A stretch of DNA of 64,000 nt, from the NCBI GenBank assembly GCA_029204225.1, contig CM055111.1, positions 18,186,668 to 18,250,667 of the forward strand, given 5' to 3'. This DNA comes from Diphasiastrum complanatum (lineage: Eukaryota > Streptophyta > Lycopodiopsida > Lycopodiales > Lycopodiaceae). Shown here piece by piece: positions 32,911 to 43,459 of this stretch. Positions within the stretch are counted from its first letter, which is position 1; the number at the start of each line of letters is the position of its first letter. Made by a program: the position numbers and the translations under genes. Under the pieces are notes generated by a model, which saw nothing but the letters and a program-made list of their open reading frames with translations, was not told the origin of the DNA and did not search any database.

Positions 32911-33910
32911 TAGCTTCTTTCCAGATATCTGAATCAGGCTGACTGAGTGCCTCTTGGACAGACGTCGGTTCCTGAACAAGGTAAGCTGCAGACTGATCAA
33001 TATACTGGTTAGGTGGCCTGCTAGTTGAAGATCTTCTGGGCAATAGAGGAAGTCGATCATTTCCATCATATTGTAGTTGCTGATCTGCAACATCATCATA
33101 ATCTGATTCGCCGTTGATCTGCTGTTCGTCAAAAGTAGAGGAGCTTGGACCTTTAATGGGAATAGTTGACTAAGGAGCTAGAAAGTTCAATGCATCAGGA
33201 GAATCTGATAGGTCGGCTACATGGGACTGCCCTTTTCTTTGAGGTCTTGAAATCGATGAAGATGACATCCCAGCTAGTGAATATCTTCAACTCGATGGGA
33301 TCGAACAAGTCTGATAGGACTTTAGTAGGACATCTATTCTTAATATAGGTTGTTGTTGAAACAACTTCAGCCCAGAAGCACTTCGAAAGTGTCGCATGTG
33401 ATAACATGCACTTTGTCGATTCAACTAAGATTCTGTTCTTCCTCTCAGAAAGACCATTTGATAGAGACGAATAGGAGAGATTACATTGTTGCTCAATACT
33501 CCTTGAATGCGTTGGACATGTATTCTCCCCCATTATCTGACCTCAGTGCTTTGATTCGTTTGCCAGTTTGATTCTCATCATGCTCTTTGAGTTGTCTGAA
33601 TTTGATGAAAATCTCTGATTTTTGTTTAATGAAATAAACAATTGTTCTTCTGGGAATTTGTCACTAAAAGTAATGAAAGACTTTGCATTTGTATGAACAA
33701 CACTAACAGATCTTTTGCTGCATGCCTATGGTTTGATCTAAAAGGAATTCTAGCCTGCTTTCCAAAGAAGCAACTATGATAGACAGGGAGATCGACCTTA
33801 CCCAAAGGATAGTCGAGATCAAGAACCATGGATTGTCTGAACCATGGATTGTCTGGACATGTTCAAAATAGATGCATAATTCAAGTGTCCTAAGCGATGA
33901 TGCCATAGTA
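32911..33910 (-). pseudogene. Copia element D: integrase and linker
   Basis: Minus-strand pieces give the pre-integrase zinc region (33,850-33,740, with HRLGHLNYASSL-like remnants), IHTNAKSFITFSDKFPEEQL-type core sequence, GENTCPTHSRSIEQQCNLSY, then SNGLSERKNRILVESTKCML (catalytic Glu, 33,440) and SHATLSKCFWAEVVSTTTYI with NRCPTKVL. The linker (33,132-32,908) is Asn/Gln-rich. Multiple frameshifts separate the pieces. It integrates element DNA when intact. Confidence 0.8.
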
Positions 33911-34162
33911 ATGTTTTATTGACTAAAATAGAAGTTTTCAAGGCTTAACTAGACTCAAAATAACAATGTGCCAATATATGTAAGTAACACTACCTCTTGT
34001 CAAGTGCAAGGATCTTTTTACTCCTATCAATAATTTTACATTGATCAGATTCAAATTCTACCTTATGACTAAATCTGTAATTCTACTTACTGATAACAGA
34101 TTTGTAGAGAGTTTAGGAACATATAAGACCTTTGATAGTAATTTGAATTGATCATGCTGGAA

Positions 34163-34835
34163 TCACAATCTTACAGTACCTTCACCTTCAATAGTGTGAG
34201 TACTATTGTCACCAAGATGAACAAATTTCTTCGTCTTGTAAGGCGTGCAAGAGTTGAAGATATCACGTTGATTGGTCATGTGTTGAGTTGCTCCAGAATC
34301 CAAAAACCATGAATCATACAAAAATGCATTTTGATCTTTGACCTTGAATGCGCCTTCATCCACTTCGACCTGGGGAGATGATGAAACTGTGTTTGTTTGT
34401 TGATCAGCTTGCTTGGCTACATTCTTCGCTTGGAGAATTCGGCAATCCTTGATCTCATGGTTATTGCGCTTGCAATACCTACAAAACATCTTCTTCTTAG
34501 AATGTGGATCTGATGATTGTCCTCGACTTTGAGTCTGTTTCTGATTCGTTGCAGTCTTCTTGAGCTTTTCTGCTTATATCGCTTAGAGCCTTTGTTGACA
34601 TATAGATCCTAAGAGGAGGAAGTAGACGAAGTGACTTCACTTCTCCTATTGTCTTCTTGCAGCAACATGGTGATAATTCTAGTAAGAGTTAAATATGAGG
34701 GTGTCAATATGATGATCACCCAGTTCTCATATGTAGAGGGCAAGCTTGAAAGCAATGTCATAATTGAGTCTTGATCGTCTATGACTGATTTGACAGTGGC
34801 CATCTATTGCAAGAGATTCTTAAACTGGTTAATGT
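34163..34835 (-). pseudogene. Copia element D: gag C-terminus, zinc knuckle, protease
   Basis: Reading from 34,835: gag helix sequence, then MATVKSVIDDQDSIMTLLSS, LPSTYENWVIIIL and a Lys/Ser linker. The zinc knuckle is CRYCKRNNHEIKDC (CX2CX4HX4C, all ligands present) and the protease core DSWFLDSGATQHMTNQRD, then FVHLGDNSTHTIEGEGTV. Upstream, the gag continues at 40,545 because a 5.7-kb LTR element has inserted between 34,836 and 40,539. One TAG lies close to the junction. Confidence 0.9.
34831..34835 (+). repeat. Target-site duplication AATGT, left copy
   Basis: AATGT directly before the 5' LTR, repeated at 40,540-40,544 directly after the 3' LTR. Five bp is the usual Copia/gypsy integration footprint. 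Confidence 0.95.
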
Positions 34836-35700
34836 TGTTAAAATTGGCAAAAGCTAACTTGGTTAAATCTTGTAAATACCATAATGACTTGTACCTATCA
34901 TCATTAGACATGTGTGGAGCCTGTTCCCACGTGTGAAATCTATGCCTAAGTCATTTAGATAGATCATAAATGTTGTACATATCATTTAAATTGGAAACTA
35001 GTGGCTAAATTGGCCAAAAACTAGTTTAGTAGTATTATGACACTTGGCACCATTCTAGTGGTAGAAAATGCTATATCACATGGGTAGGAGTGGTCTCCCA
35101 CGTGTGAAATATCATATAGAAAGTTCAGATCCATTGTATATAGATTTCATACATGTCAAAAGTCAAATCTCCTAGATTGTAGGACCTATCTCCTAATTTG
35201 TAGGAATCTAGAAGGTCAACACTAGCCACCAATGATGATGTGGCAAATTAATGGAATCTTAGCCAAAGTGGATATGGATAAGCACTATGACCTGTCTCAC
35301 ACGTGCTGGAAGTATCTTAGAGAGAGAGTATGATGATTTTTGTATTTAATCCATGATGGATCCACTTTGAGAAATCAATGAGGCAAGATCTTGGTTTTGG
35401 AGGCATATCTTGAGTATTCTCATATTTGTGTTGTGATTTTATGGTTCTATTGCTTTCTAACACTTGTGTACTTCACTCTCTGCTGTAATTCCGTACAGGT
35501 ACTGTTCTTCACACGTGTGAAGGCAGTAGGTCTCAAGTTTATTCATTTGCTTGTTGTTCTTGCTAGATTTTTGATGGGAAATTGATCTAATTCTAGATCT
35601 AATCATTGGTTGATTAGTAGACCATGTAATCTAGCTTCCAACACCTCTTGAGGATCTGATCTAGATCCATTCTTGGTCTTTATTTCTCTGAAATTTCACA
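34836..35700 (+). repeat. 5' LTR (865 bp)
   Basis: Starts TGTTAAAATTGGC and ends GAAATTTCACA. It contains four CACGTG or CACACGTG cores (about 34,928, 35,099, 35,299 and 35,512). It appears identical to 39,675-40,539 over its whole length. Confidence 0.97.
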
Positions 35701-35713
35701 TGGTATCAGAGCC
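35701..35713 (+). other. Primer-binding site
   Basis: TGGTATCAGAGCC, complementary to the 3' end of plant initiator-methionine tRNA, directly adjoining the 5' LTR. Confidence 0.97.
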
Positions 35714-35743
35714 AAGTACAAGAGATTAAAGCATTGATCTAAA

Positions 35744-37541
35744 CAACACCCAGATTGGCAAGTTTTTTGAGAAAACTCACTAATCTTGAGTGGGCGAGTT
35801 TGAAGAGTTAGTTAGCCTTGATATTTGTGCATCAAACTTGGTTGTGGGATGCAGGGTTACTCTTCACACGTGTGAGGACGTACAGTACCAGTTTTGGAGC
35901 TATATTTTTCAGTTTGATGCTATATCTTACTCATACACCCAAACTAGCAGGTTTTTTGGAAACTAGCTAATCTTGAGGTAGCGAGTTTGAATAGATAGAT
36001 AGAATCATTATATTTGTACCAAATATTTTTGTGGGCTTCATGTGTACTTACCACACGTGTGAGGCCGTACATAACCTGTTATGAGCAATAAAATTCAGTT
36101 TTGGTGCATTTAATGCCTCATACACCCAAAACTAGTCAATCTAGTGCATTTTTCAAGCTTTGTAATGCATTGTTTCTATTCCTTTGATTTGTTCTTGGTA
36201 TAGATCAATCATATAGATGATTTGAATCTTTATTACAGTACATTAAAGCTGATCTTCATATGCTTTGGGTGTGCATTAAAGTTGAGAGTGAAAGATTGCC
36301 AAAAACCATATTTTAAGGAGTGATTTGCAAGGGAAGAGATTGAAATCCATTGTATCTTCACTCTAGATGTGTTCAAGAGTGAAAGGGTTGAGACTAGAAG
36401 CATCTAAGTGCTAGAAGTCAGCCTTGGATAAGTCCTCCAAGTGAAATCTTAAGTGAATTTCTAGAGCACAAACACTCATAAAGGCAAAATCTACCAATAC
36501 AAGTGATAAGCATTGTTGGAGAGTTCTAGAAGTGATTTTTGAGATCTAAGTCACATTGTTCCACTCCTACTCAAAGAGTTGAGTTTTGTTTGGCTTGAAA
36601 GAGAGTCATAGAGGTGTGTAAGTCACATGTGTAGTGTTTGATCCAAAAATCCTAAGAGTTCCTTCCTTTGTAGAGGGCAAGTTCTAGTAACTCATTTCTT
36701 GACTTTGGTGGAAAAATTGTCTCCTTCATTGTGATCAAATCTTGCTAAGTGGCATTAGCTCTTTGTAAGCACATATCTTAGTGAGAGAGAAGTATCACAT
36801 TTTTGAATTTCATTCCAACTCTAAAGAGGTAGAGTCATTGGTACTTGGTGGAGTCCAATAGGGGTGAATGAATTCAATTTTTGAGCACAATTTGACATTG
36901 TATGTATGAAACTCAAATAAGTTCTAATTCAAATTTCTTTGTGAGAGGGTGAGGGTCAAGTTGTGATCCCATTGGGAGTATAGAACAAGGAGGAGTCCAT
37001 ATTTGAGTGTTCATACATGGTTGGGATCTTTGTGAATCTCTAGATGTCTAATTTTTAAGCTTGGTGAAAAATTATTGACATAGATTGTTATCAAACCATT
37101 TCATGTCCATTCCAAATCTCAAGAGTGAGATTATTTGGGTCAAGAGGATTCCAAAAGGCGTGATTGGATCTGATCTTTGTGTGTTTGAATCTAGTATACA
37201 TGTCAAGTTTATGTGATCTAGTGTAGATCATTTTTTTGTGAAAGTTAGTGGTTTAATTTGTTGTCGAATCAAATCAAATTCAATCAAAATCTTAAGAGTG
37301 AGATTATTTGGGTCAAGAGTGAGTCCAAAAGAAGTGATTGAGTTTGATTTTCAAGTATTTGAAACAAAACCCATCCTTTGTTCAAGAATATCAAAAGTTG
37401 AGTGAACTAGTCAAGAGAAAAGAAAAATCTAGGAGTCAAATCTTTTCAAATCCATTCCAACTCTCAAAAGAAAGAGTCATTGGTGTTTGTTGAGTCCAAT
37501 AGGGGTGTTTGAATCTGATTTTTGTGATTTGATAGAGTGCT
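35744..37541 (+). repeat. Leader with two sets of degenerate tandem repeats
   Basis: Set 1: an about 190-bp unit beginning ACACCCA(A/G)A at 35,744, 35,935 and, partially, 36,121, each containing an (C)ACACGTGTGAGG(A/C)CGTAC block near its end. Set 2: an about 150-190-bp unit marked by CATTCCAA(C/A)TCT..A(A/G)AG and GAGTCCAATAGGGGTG-like sequence near 36,820, 36,960, 37,110, 37,280 and 37,460. No ORF of note. Packaging, dimerisation or translation control are possible roles, but these are speculative. Confidence 0.75.
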
Positions 37542-39557
37542 TTGGTCTTAGTGATCAAAGCAAAAATTAGTTTCCAATTGACTAGGTTGAAAAGAGATAT
37601 GATTCAAAATTTGTCTTGTGTAGATCCTTCTAGATTGTTGAATGTGTTCAAATCTAGTTTCTTGAGAGTCACAAATTACATTTTGAAAAGTCATATCACA
37701 AAGTTTTACTTCCTCATCATGGCATCAATAGGTGGCAACCTATTGGAGGCAAGTAAGGATCCTAAATGCAACCTTTGTGGCAAGAGAGATCATTTTGTCT
37801 CAAGATGCTACAAAATGAAGACCAATCCATCCAAGGAGAACCAAAGCAAGGGGGCCGAGGTGAAGGATGGAGATTCAAGTGCAAAATGCAAAGACAAGAA
37901 GGACAAATCTAAGGAAATGTGTTTCCTTTGTGGAAAGATGCATGAGGCTTGGAGTCTCACAAGGACTTACAAGAGTTGTCTTCAAAAATCCATCACCACA
38001 CATTTCAAACCTCTAGAAGTTTTTCATTTGGAAGTGCATTGTTTGGTTCAAGATGCAAAGAAAGATGTTTCTTTCATGAATGTCACTTGGATTTATTTCA
38101 TGTTCTTGGAAAGCATTTTGTTTGGAACTTTGGATAAGTTCAAAGTTATTGTTATGATCCAAGAGAAACCAAGCAAAATTAAGGAGGAGCAATCACAAAA
38201 TGAAAATAGTTCCATTTATGCTCTCATGACATCTTTTGAAGAACTATTTTGCTTTGAAGAGATTTTTGTATCTCAAATGTGGATTAAGGCAATACTAGTT
38301 GAGTGTGATGCCTTAATAGATAGCAAAGCATGTTTTCCTTGTAAACTTACATTGAGTATAAAGACAAGGAAATGGAAATGTCTTCATGATGTATTTTCTT
38401 TTGGTTTCAATAAGATCATGAATGATGTGTTCATTCATAATGTTGAAAGTTGTAAATTTTCAATTTTAAAGGCAAGTTGTAAACTTCTTATGAGAATAAG
38501 TGAAGCATCCAAAGTGGACACTTATATCCATAAGCAAGTAGTTAGCCTTATTGAGATGGAAATAGTTCTTGATTTCAATATTAGAAAAATCATGTCAAGT
38601 TGTGGTGATTTTTGGACTTATGGTTCTAGCATAAGTAATATTGTTGATCATAGAAAGTGCACAATGTATGGTCATGTTTATTGTGATCATTATGAGACAT
38701 GGAGGTCTCGGATTTTCATCAAGGAGGAGCACCAAGAAGTTGATCTTAAGGAGTCATCTCAAGGTTCAAGTGTGCCAAGGATTGAGGAGGAGAGTCCTTC
38801 TCAAGTTATGATTCCAAGAAGAATATCAAGAGACATGGTTGAACTCATATGGCTCACATTTCAAGGGAAAGAGGAGCACATTTCAAGTGGTATAGATCTT
38901 ATGCTTTCTTCTCATATGTCATTTGGTGAATCAATTTGCTTTGGTGAGACTTTTGCAACTCAAAGTTGGAGTAAAGCAATACTAGTTGAGTATGGTGTCT
39001 CTCTTGAGAACATAGTTGATGTTCTTAATGATTTCAAATTGATTTTAGATCAATTAGAAAGCAAATGGTTATTTCATCAAATGTATGCTCTTGAATCTTG
39101 CAAGAGCAAGAGTGATTTGCTCATTCATAGTATGAAAATTTGTCTTTTTTCATGTATTGAGGCAAATTGTAAACTCTTTATGAGAGTAAGTGAATCATCC
39201 TCTAAGGACACTTATCTCCATAATAAAGTATTTAGCCTCATTAGATCTGAGATTAGAATGGAAATCAAGCATGAAGATATGATGCGAACTCTTGGTTATT
39301 ATAGCATGCATAGTCTTGCCAATGTTGATGAGCCAAATTCTCGAGATCTTGGTAACATGATGTTGGATCTTTGTGATCCTTATGAGTCAAGAAGGACTCT
39401 TTATTTTCTCATGGAATTTCAGCTATTTTTGAGCTTTTGGATCAACCATATGTTTCAAGGATGGAACAAATCAATGGAAAAAGTGATCAAGTGGTGCAAA
39501 GCTCTCAAGTTCATCAAAGAAGTCAACATCAAGGAGGCACTATCATGGATATGGTGA
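37542..39557 (+). CDS. Gag-like zinc-knuckle protein with duplicated module (671 aa)
   Basis: Longest ORF of the window and uninterrupted. Start could be Met1 (37,542) or Met60 (37,719, MASIGGNLLEAS). Residues 76-89 are CNLCGKRDHFVSRC, a complete CX2CX4HX4C knuckle, followed by a Lys-rich linker and a second Cys/His cluster (CFLCGKMH, 127-134). Residues about 226-400 and 453-625 are related to each other: ELFCFEEIFVSQMWIKAILV against SICFGETFATQSWSKAILVE, and CKLLMRISEASKVDTYIHKQ against CKLFMRVSESSSKDTYLHNK. No Copia enzymatic motif is present. The knuckle suggests RNA binding as in gag. The duplicated module has no family I recognise. The lack of stops fits the element's apparent youth. Confidence 0.85.
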   Translation: MVLVIKAKISFQLTRLKRDMIQNLSCVDPSRLLNVFKSSFLRVTNYILKSHITKFYFLIMASIGGNLLEASKDPKCNLCGKRDHFVSRCYKMKTNPSKENQSKGAEVKDGDSSAKCKDKKDKSKEMCFLCGKMHEAWSLTRTYKSCLQKSITTHFKPLEVFHLEVHCLVQDAKKDVSFMNVTWIYFMFLESILFGTLDKFKVIVMIQEKPSKIKEEQSQNENSSIYALMTSFEELFCFEEIFVSQMWIKAILVECDALIDSKACFPCKLTLSIKTRKWKCLHDVFSFGFNKIMNDVFIHNVESCKFSILKASCKLLMRISEASKVDTYIHKQVVSLIEMEIVLDFNIRKIMSSCGDFWTYGSSISNIVDHRKCTMYGHVYCDHYETWRSRIFIKEEHQEVDLKESSQGSSVPRIEEESPSQVMIPRRISRDMVELIWLTFQGKEEHISSGIDLMLSSHMSFGESICFGETFATQSWSKAILVEYGVSLENIVDVLNDFKLILDQLESKWLFHQMYALESCKSKSDLLIHSMKICLFSCIEANCKLFMRVSESSSKDTYLHNKVFSLIRSEIRMEIKHEDMMRTLGYYSMHSLANVDEPNSRDLGNMMLDLCDPYESRRTLYFLMEFQLFLSFWINHMFQGWNKSMEKVIKWCKALKFIKEVNIKEALSWIW

Positions 39558-39660
39558 TCTTGGATCTTCATCAAACTCATTGGCTGATCTTCACACCTAT
39601 GAACCTGCAATGATCAGCCTTAAGTGTTGTAAATAGATGTACCATAGATGTATCAAGTTA

Positions 39661-39674
39661 GTTTTGAGGAGGAG
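39661..39674 (+). other. Polypurine tract
   Basis: GTTTTGAGGAGGAG immediately before the TGTTAAAA start of the 3' LTR. It is the same GAGG(A/G)GAG type seen in family 1. Confidence 0.85.
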
Positions 39675-40539
39675 TGTTAAAATTGGCAAAAGCTAACTTG
39701 GTTAAATCTTGTAAATACCATAATGACTTGTACCTATCATCATTAGACATGTGTGGAGCCTGTTCCCACGTGTGAAATCTATGCCTAAGTCATTTAGATA
39801 GATCATAAATGTTGTACATATCATTTAAATTGGAAACTAGTGGCTAAATTGGCCAAAAACTAGTTTAGTAGTATTATGACACTTGGCACCATTCTAGTGG
39901 TAGAAAATGCTATATCACATGGGTAGGAGTGGTCTCCCACGTGTGAAATATCATATAGAAAGTTCAGATCCATTGTATATAGATTTCATACATGTCAAAA
40001 GTCAAATCTCCTAGATTGTAGGACCTATCTCCTAATTTGTAGGAATCTAGAAGGTCAACACTAGCCACCAATGATGATGTGGCAAATTAATGGAATCTTA
40101 GCCAAAGTGGATATGGATAAGCACTATGACCTGTCTCACACGTGCTGGAAGTATCTTAGAGAGAGAGTATGATGATTTTTGTATTTAATCCATGATGGAT
40201 CCACTTTGAGAAATCAATGAGGCAAGATCTTGGTTTTGGAGGCATATCTTGAGTATTCTCATATTTGTGTTGTGATTTTATGGTTCTATTGCTTTCTAAC
40301 ACTTGTGTACTTCACTCTCTGCTGTAATTCCGTACAGGTACTGTTCTTCACACGTGTGAAGGCAGTAGGTCTCAAGTTTATTCATTTGCTTGTTGTTCTT
40401 GCTAGATTTTTGATGGGAAATTGATCTAATTCTAGATCTAATCATTGGTTGATTAGTAGACCATGTAATCTAGCTTCCAACACCTCTTGAGGATCTGATC
40501 TAGATCCATTCTTGGTCTTTATTTCTCTGAAATTTCACA
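39675..40539 (+). repeat. 3' LTR (865 bp)
   Basis: Copy of the 5' LTR. Line-by-line reading showed no difference. It is followed by AATGT, the right target duplication (40,540-40,544). Confidence 0.97.
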
Positions 40540-40544
40540 AATGT

Positions 40545-41044
40545 GACTCTGAAGAGAATCACCAGTAGACATCTTGAAAGTCATAGATGTAACTTAGTAG
40601 CTATGTCCCTCACGTCATATAGTGAGTTCAGGATGTCCCAAATGTCTCTTGACGATTTAGCTTCAGCTATGTGTCCAATCTGTGTATATGATATATTGAG
40701 GATAATAAGTGCGAAAGCTTTATCATCCTTTGGTTTCCACTTTGAGTCGTCGTCTTCAGGTTTTACTTCTGTATCTGTAACAACGTCCCATAATTCACTG
40801 GCGATTAGCAAGATCTTCATCTTAAATTTTCACAAATGATAATTGGATCCATTCAGTTTCTCTGAGATAAGACCACTTTTACTTTGAGAATCCCTGGAAC
40901 TTAGTCTGTCGATTGTATCGATGACGCTAAGATGCAGTAATGCCAACAATAGAAAATCAATTCTCAAATACTGAAAGGTTGAAAAGAACTGTAGAGTATG
41001 ATATCAATTTGATATCACGAAAGATATCGAGTATTGGAGATTTC
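40545..41044 (-). pseudogene. Copia element D: gag N-terminal part
   Basis: Minus-strand reading gives MKILLIASELWDVVTDTEVK, then DKAFALIILNISYTQIGHIA, EAKSSRDIWDILNSLYDVRD and IATKLHL, the alternating helical pattern of UBN2-type gag (ALA.I...I......I....A...W..L...Y). A stop follows, then the frame reaches the AATGT site at 40,545 and resumes at 34,835. Skipping the insert and one target copy keeps the reading frame, as expected for an insertion into a coding exon. Confidence 0.85.
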
Positions 41045-41056
41045 GCTCTGATACCA
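41045..41056 (-). other. Primer-binding site of Copia element D
   Basis: Minus strand TGGTATCAGAGC, the initiator-Met type, between gag and the 5' LTR. Confidence 0.9.
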
Positions 41057-41637
41057 TGTCGGAAAGAGATGTTGTGAAGATAGGTCGAACTCGAAAAGAA
41101 ACGAATGAAAATAATTTGAGTGTTTAAAAAAAAAAAAATTTCGTGCATAGTGGAATAAACTATCTTCCTCTTTCACAATGCATGACTACGCCTATCAATT
41201 TGGAACAAAACAATAGTGATAGAAATCATGTTTGATCTTATAGTAACTAACGTTGAAATCATCAATACTATAGTGATTACGTAGCCAAACAATTAAGCAT
41301 TGAATTATCAAACAAATAATTTGTCGCGAAACGATAGAAAAATAAACAGTCACGAATCACAAGACAAATAATTAGTCGCGAAGAACTACAGAAACGCATA
41401 CATTCTGAGACGAAGTTGAACGCAATAAAAGATAGTATTGATTCAGTATGAAAATGAAAAAGATGTAAATGAGTACAATAAGTTGCAAATTGAAAGTCGC
41501 GTACTCTATGTTATCTCTGAGCAACTAAAATGAAAGTTTGAATTAAGCGCAATGCTGATAAGCAGTAGTGCAATAGCAATCTCTAAAACAACTCTAAGAA
41601 GTGAGCTAGAATACTCAAGAGTGTTCAAGCTCGCAGG

Positions 41638-41697
<60 letters not shown>

Positions 41698-42107
41698 CTA
41701 TTCAAAATGCTTCTTTTGATTGATAATGAAAACTTTATGAATATGAACAGCTATTTATACTAAGAAATTAGATCATCAATTGCGATCGTCATTTTGCTGG
41801 TATCAGTTGGCATCCATCCGGTTCCTCGTCATTGATTGTTGATAAGTGGTGAAAATTGGCCATAAATAGTCTGTCTACATAAATGAACCAAATTGTCACT
41901 TCTGCAGAAATGAACTAAAACAGCCACAAGCGACATTGTCGCAAAAAGACGATAGTGTCGGGATTTTGCAAAAAACCTGATAGTGTCACCTTTTAAATCT
42001 GATTTAGGGTTGCCCCACACATTGCCAGAGTCCTTTCCTTAACATTTGAGGCTCTTTGGAAAAAGCAAAAAATGCGACTCTGCATATTTACTCGCAATTC
42101 CCGACAG
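41057..42107 (-). repeat. 5' LTR of Copia element D
   Basis: On the minus strand it ends TCTTTCCGACA next to the primer site. The proposed start is TGTCGGGAATTGCG at 42,107, giving TGTCGG/CCGACA inverted termini and about 1,051 bp. A TATA box (GTATAAATAG, 41,760-41,751) is followed by a (CT)27 tract at 41,694-41,641. The right terminus is my inference, because no second LTR copy is available for comparison. Confidence 0.6.
41641..41694 (+). repeat. (GA)27 microsatellite inside an LTR
   Basis: Lies about 60 bp downstream of the TATA box of the minus-strand LTR of element D. Confidence 0.97.
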
Positions 42108-42269
42108 GCGAAAAATGCGAAAAAGGCGACACTATTGTCAAACTTCGTGTATTTCTGCAGACTGTGTAAAAACACTTGTAAATCTGCAGACCGTGTAAAA
42201 ACACGGGAAAATATGCAGAAGTGGATAGACAATGGATGAAGATTAAAACCGATTAGTCAATCAGTAAGA

Positions 42270-42985
42270 AGGAGAATAATCCAGCACTTTGCTTGCCCTT
42301 GTCTTGGTATGTGAGCCTTATTGGCTCCATTGTTACCCTTGATGACCTTCTTGGAGTGATTGCTTGGCTATTGCTCCTCTTCAAGATCACAATTGTCTTC
42401 ATCCTCATCACCTCCCTCTTGATAGCTTATTTGATTGAGCAGTCAACAAGCTTATGCATCTTATTCTCATCAAATATGACATTTCTAGAAACCACAAACT
42501 TGTTGGAAGATGGAATGTATACCTTGTATCCCTTGCTTGCATTGCCATACCTGGAGCATGATCCCCTTGATTGATGATGGATCCTCCTTTGTCCTTGTCT
42601 CCAAAGGTGTATGCACATAGAAAATATCCAAACACCCATTGAGTCCTTGATATTTAGCTTCTTCCCATATAAGACTTCAAATGGTGTTCAATAGAGCTAC
42701 ATGGAACTCTATTCATCAAATAGTTAGCACAAGTGAGGGCTTCTCCCCAAAAAGACTTTGGTAAACATGCATCAAGCCTTAAAGATTTAGAACATTCACA
42801 CAATGTCATGTTTCTCCTCTCGGCTACCCCATTTTGTTGAGGTGTATAGGGACAAGAAAACTCCTTTCAGTTGAATCTCATGGAGCCATACTCCACTTTT
42901 GTCCCTCTATCAAGGATCGACTCAAAATAGCTAAGCAATTGGGATGGATGTATGTTGTACTATGAATACTTGAGTGTCACAAGCT
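42270..42985 (-). pseudogene. Copia integrase C-terminus and linker fragment
   Basis: Minus strand reads QQNGVAERRNMTLCECSKSL, RLDACLPKSFWGEALTCANY and LMNRVPCSSIEHHL (catalytic Glu in AERRN). Then the post-integrase block: SRYGNASKGYKVYIPSSNKF and VVSRNVIFDENKMHKLVD, in shifted frames. No LTR or other domain flanks it. The plus-strand frame 42,293-42,574 that looks membrane-like is its antisense. Confidence 0.85.
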
Positions 42986-43459
42986 AGTTATCCATGTGGT
43001 AACTTTTGTGCCACCTCTAGCTCCAAATTCAATTGGACTAAAGGATCGATAAATCATTCTTTCATAGTTTGTAGTCATACTAGAAATCAAAATCAAATGA
43101 ACTTTTACCCCTTTGTTCTAAGAGACTATTGTTCTTTTTTAGCTCATCTTAGTACACCTAGGCTACCACTTATTTTACACCTCTCAATTCATTTCACAAA
43201 GTCGGCACTTGAACTGGGTCATCTTTCACTTGAATATATGCTTAAATAGGTGCCTTAGCCAATAAAATATTCAAATAAGTACACTGGTTGAGGATTTGTA
43301 TCTATTTTTGCAGAGACCCTTTTTTCCTTTTGGATACTACTATCTATGCATCTAACTCCATGCATCTAACACGATATGTCAAGAATACACTACTCTCTAA
43401 AGACTAAGAGCCACATCATCAACATACAATACCTAGTGTTTCTCAATAGACCAGCAATA
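42986..43459 (+). other. Unassigned spacer
   Basis: Low-complexity-free sequence without recognisable genes or repeats. Confidence 0.4.

Larger units (their letters stand above)
34836..40539 (+). mobile_element. Complete non-autonomous LTR retrotransposon (5,704 bp)
   Basis: Two 865-bp LTRs that I could not distinguish by eye flank a 3,974-bp interior. The ends are TGTTAAAATT...TTTCACA, with AATGT duplications on both sides, an initiator-Met primer site at 35,701 and a purine tract at 39,661-39,674. The interior holds a repetitive leader and a single 671-aa ORF with a zinc knuckle. It has no protease, integrase, reverse transcriptase or RNase H. LTR termini and CACACGTG motifs resemble those of the Copia LTR at 792-1441, which suggests mobilisation by that family. 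It sits inside the gag of Copia element D. Confidence 0.95.

Noticed and set aside
35391-35585. Small ORF MVLEAYLEYSHICVV present twice (also 40,230)
   Set aside because: It lies inside the LTRs and is repeated only because the LTRs are. No independent sign of coding.
37542-39557. 671-aa ORF as a host nuclear gene
   Set aside because: It lies between identical LTRs with primer site and polypurine tract, and carries a retroviral-type zinc knuckle.
42293-42574. Plus-strand hydrophobic 93-aa frame resembling a membrane protein
   Set aside because: Antisense of a minus-strand Copia integrase and linker fragment with recognisable motifs.
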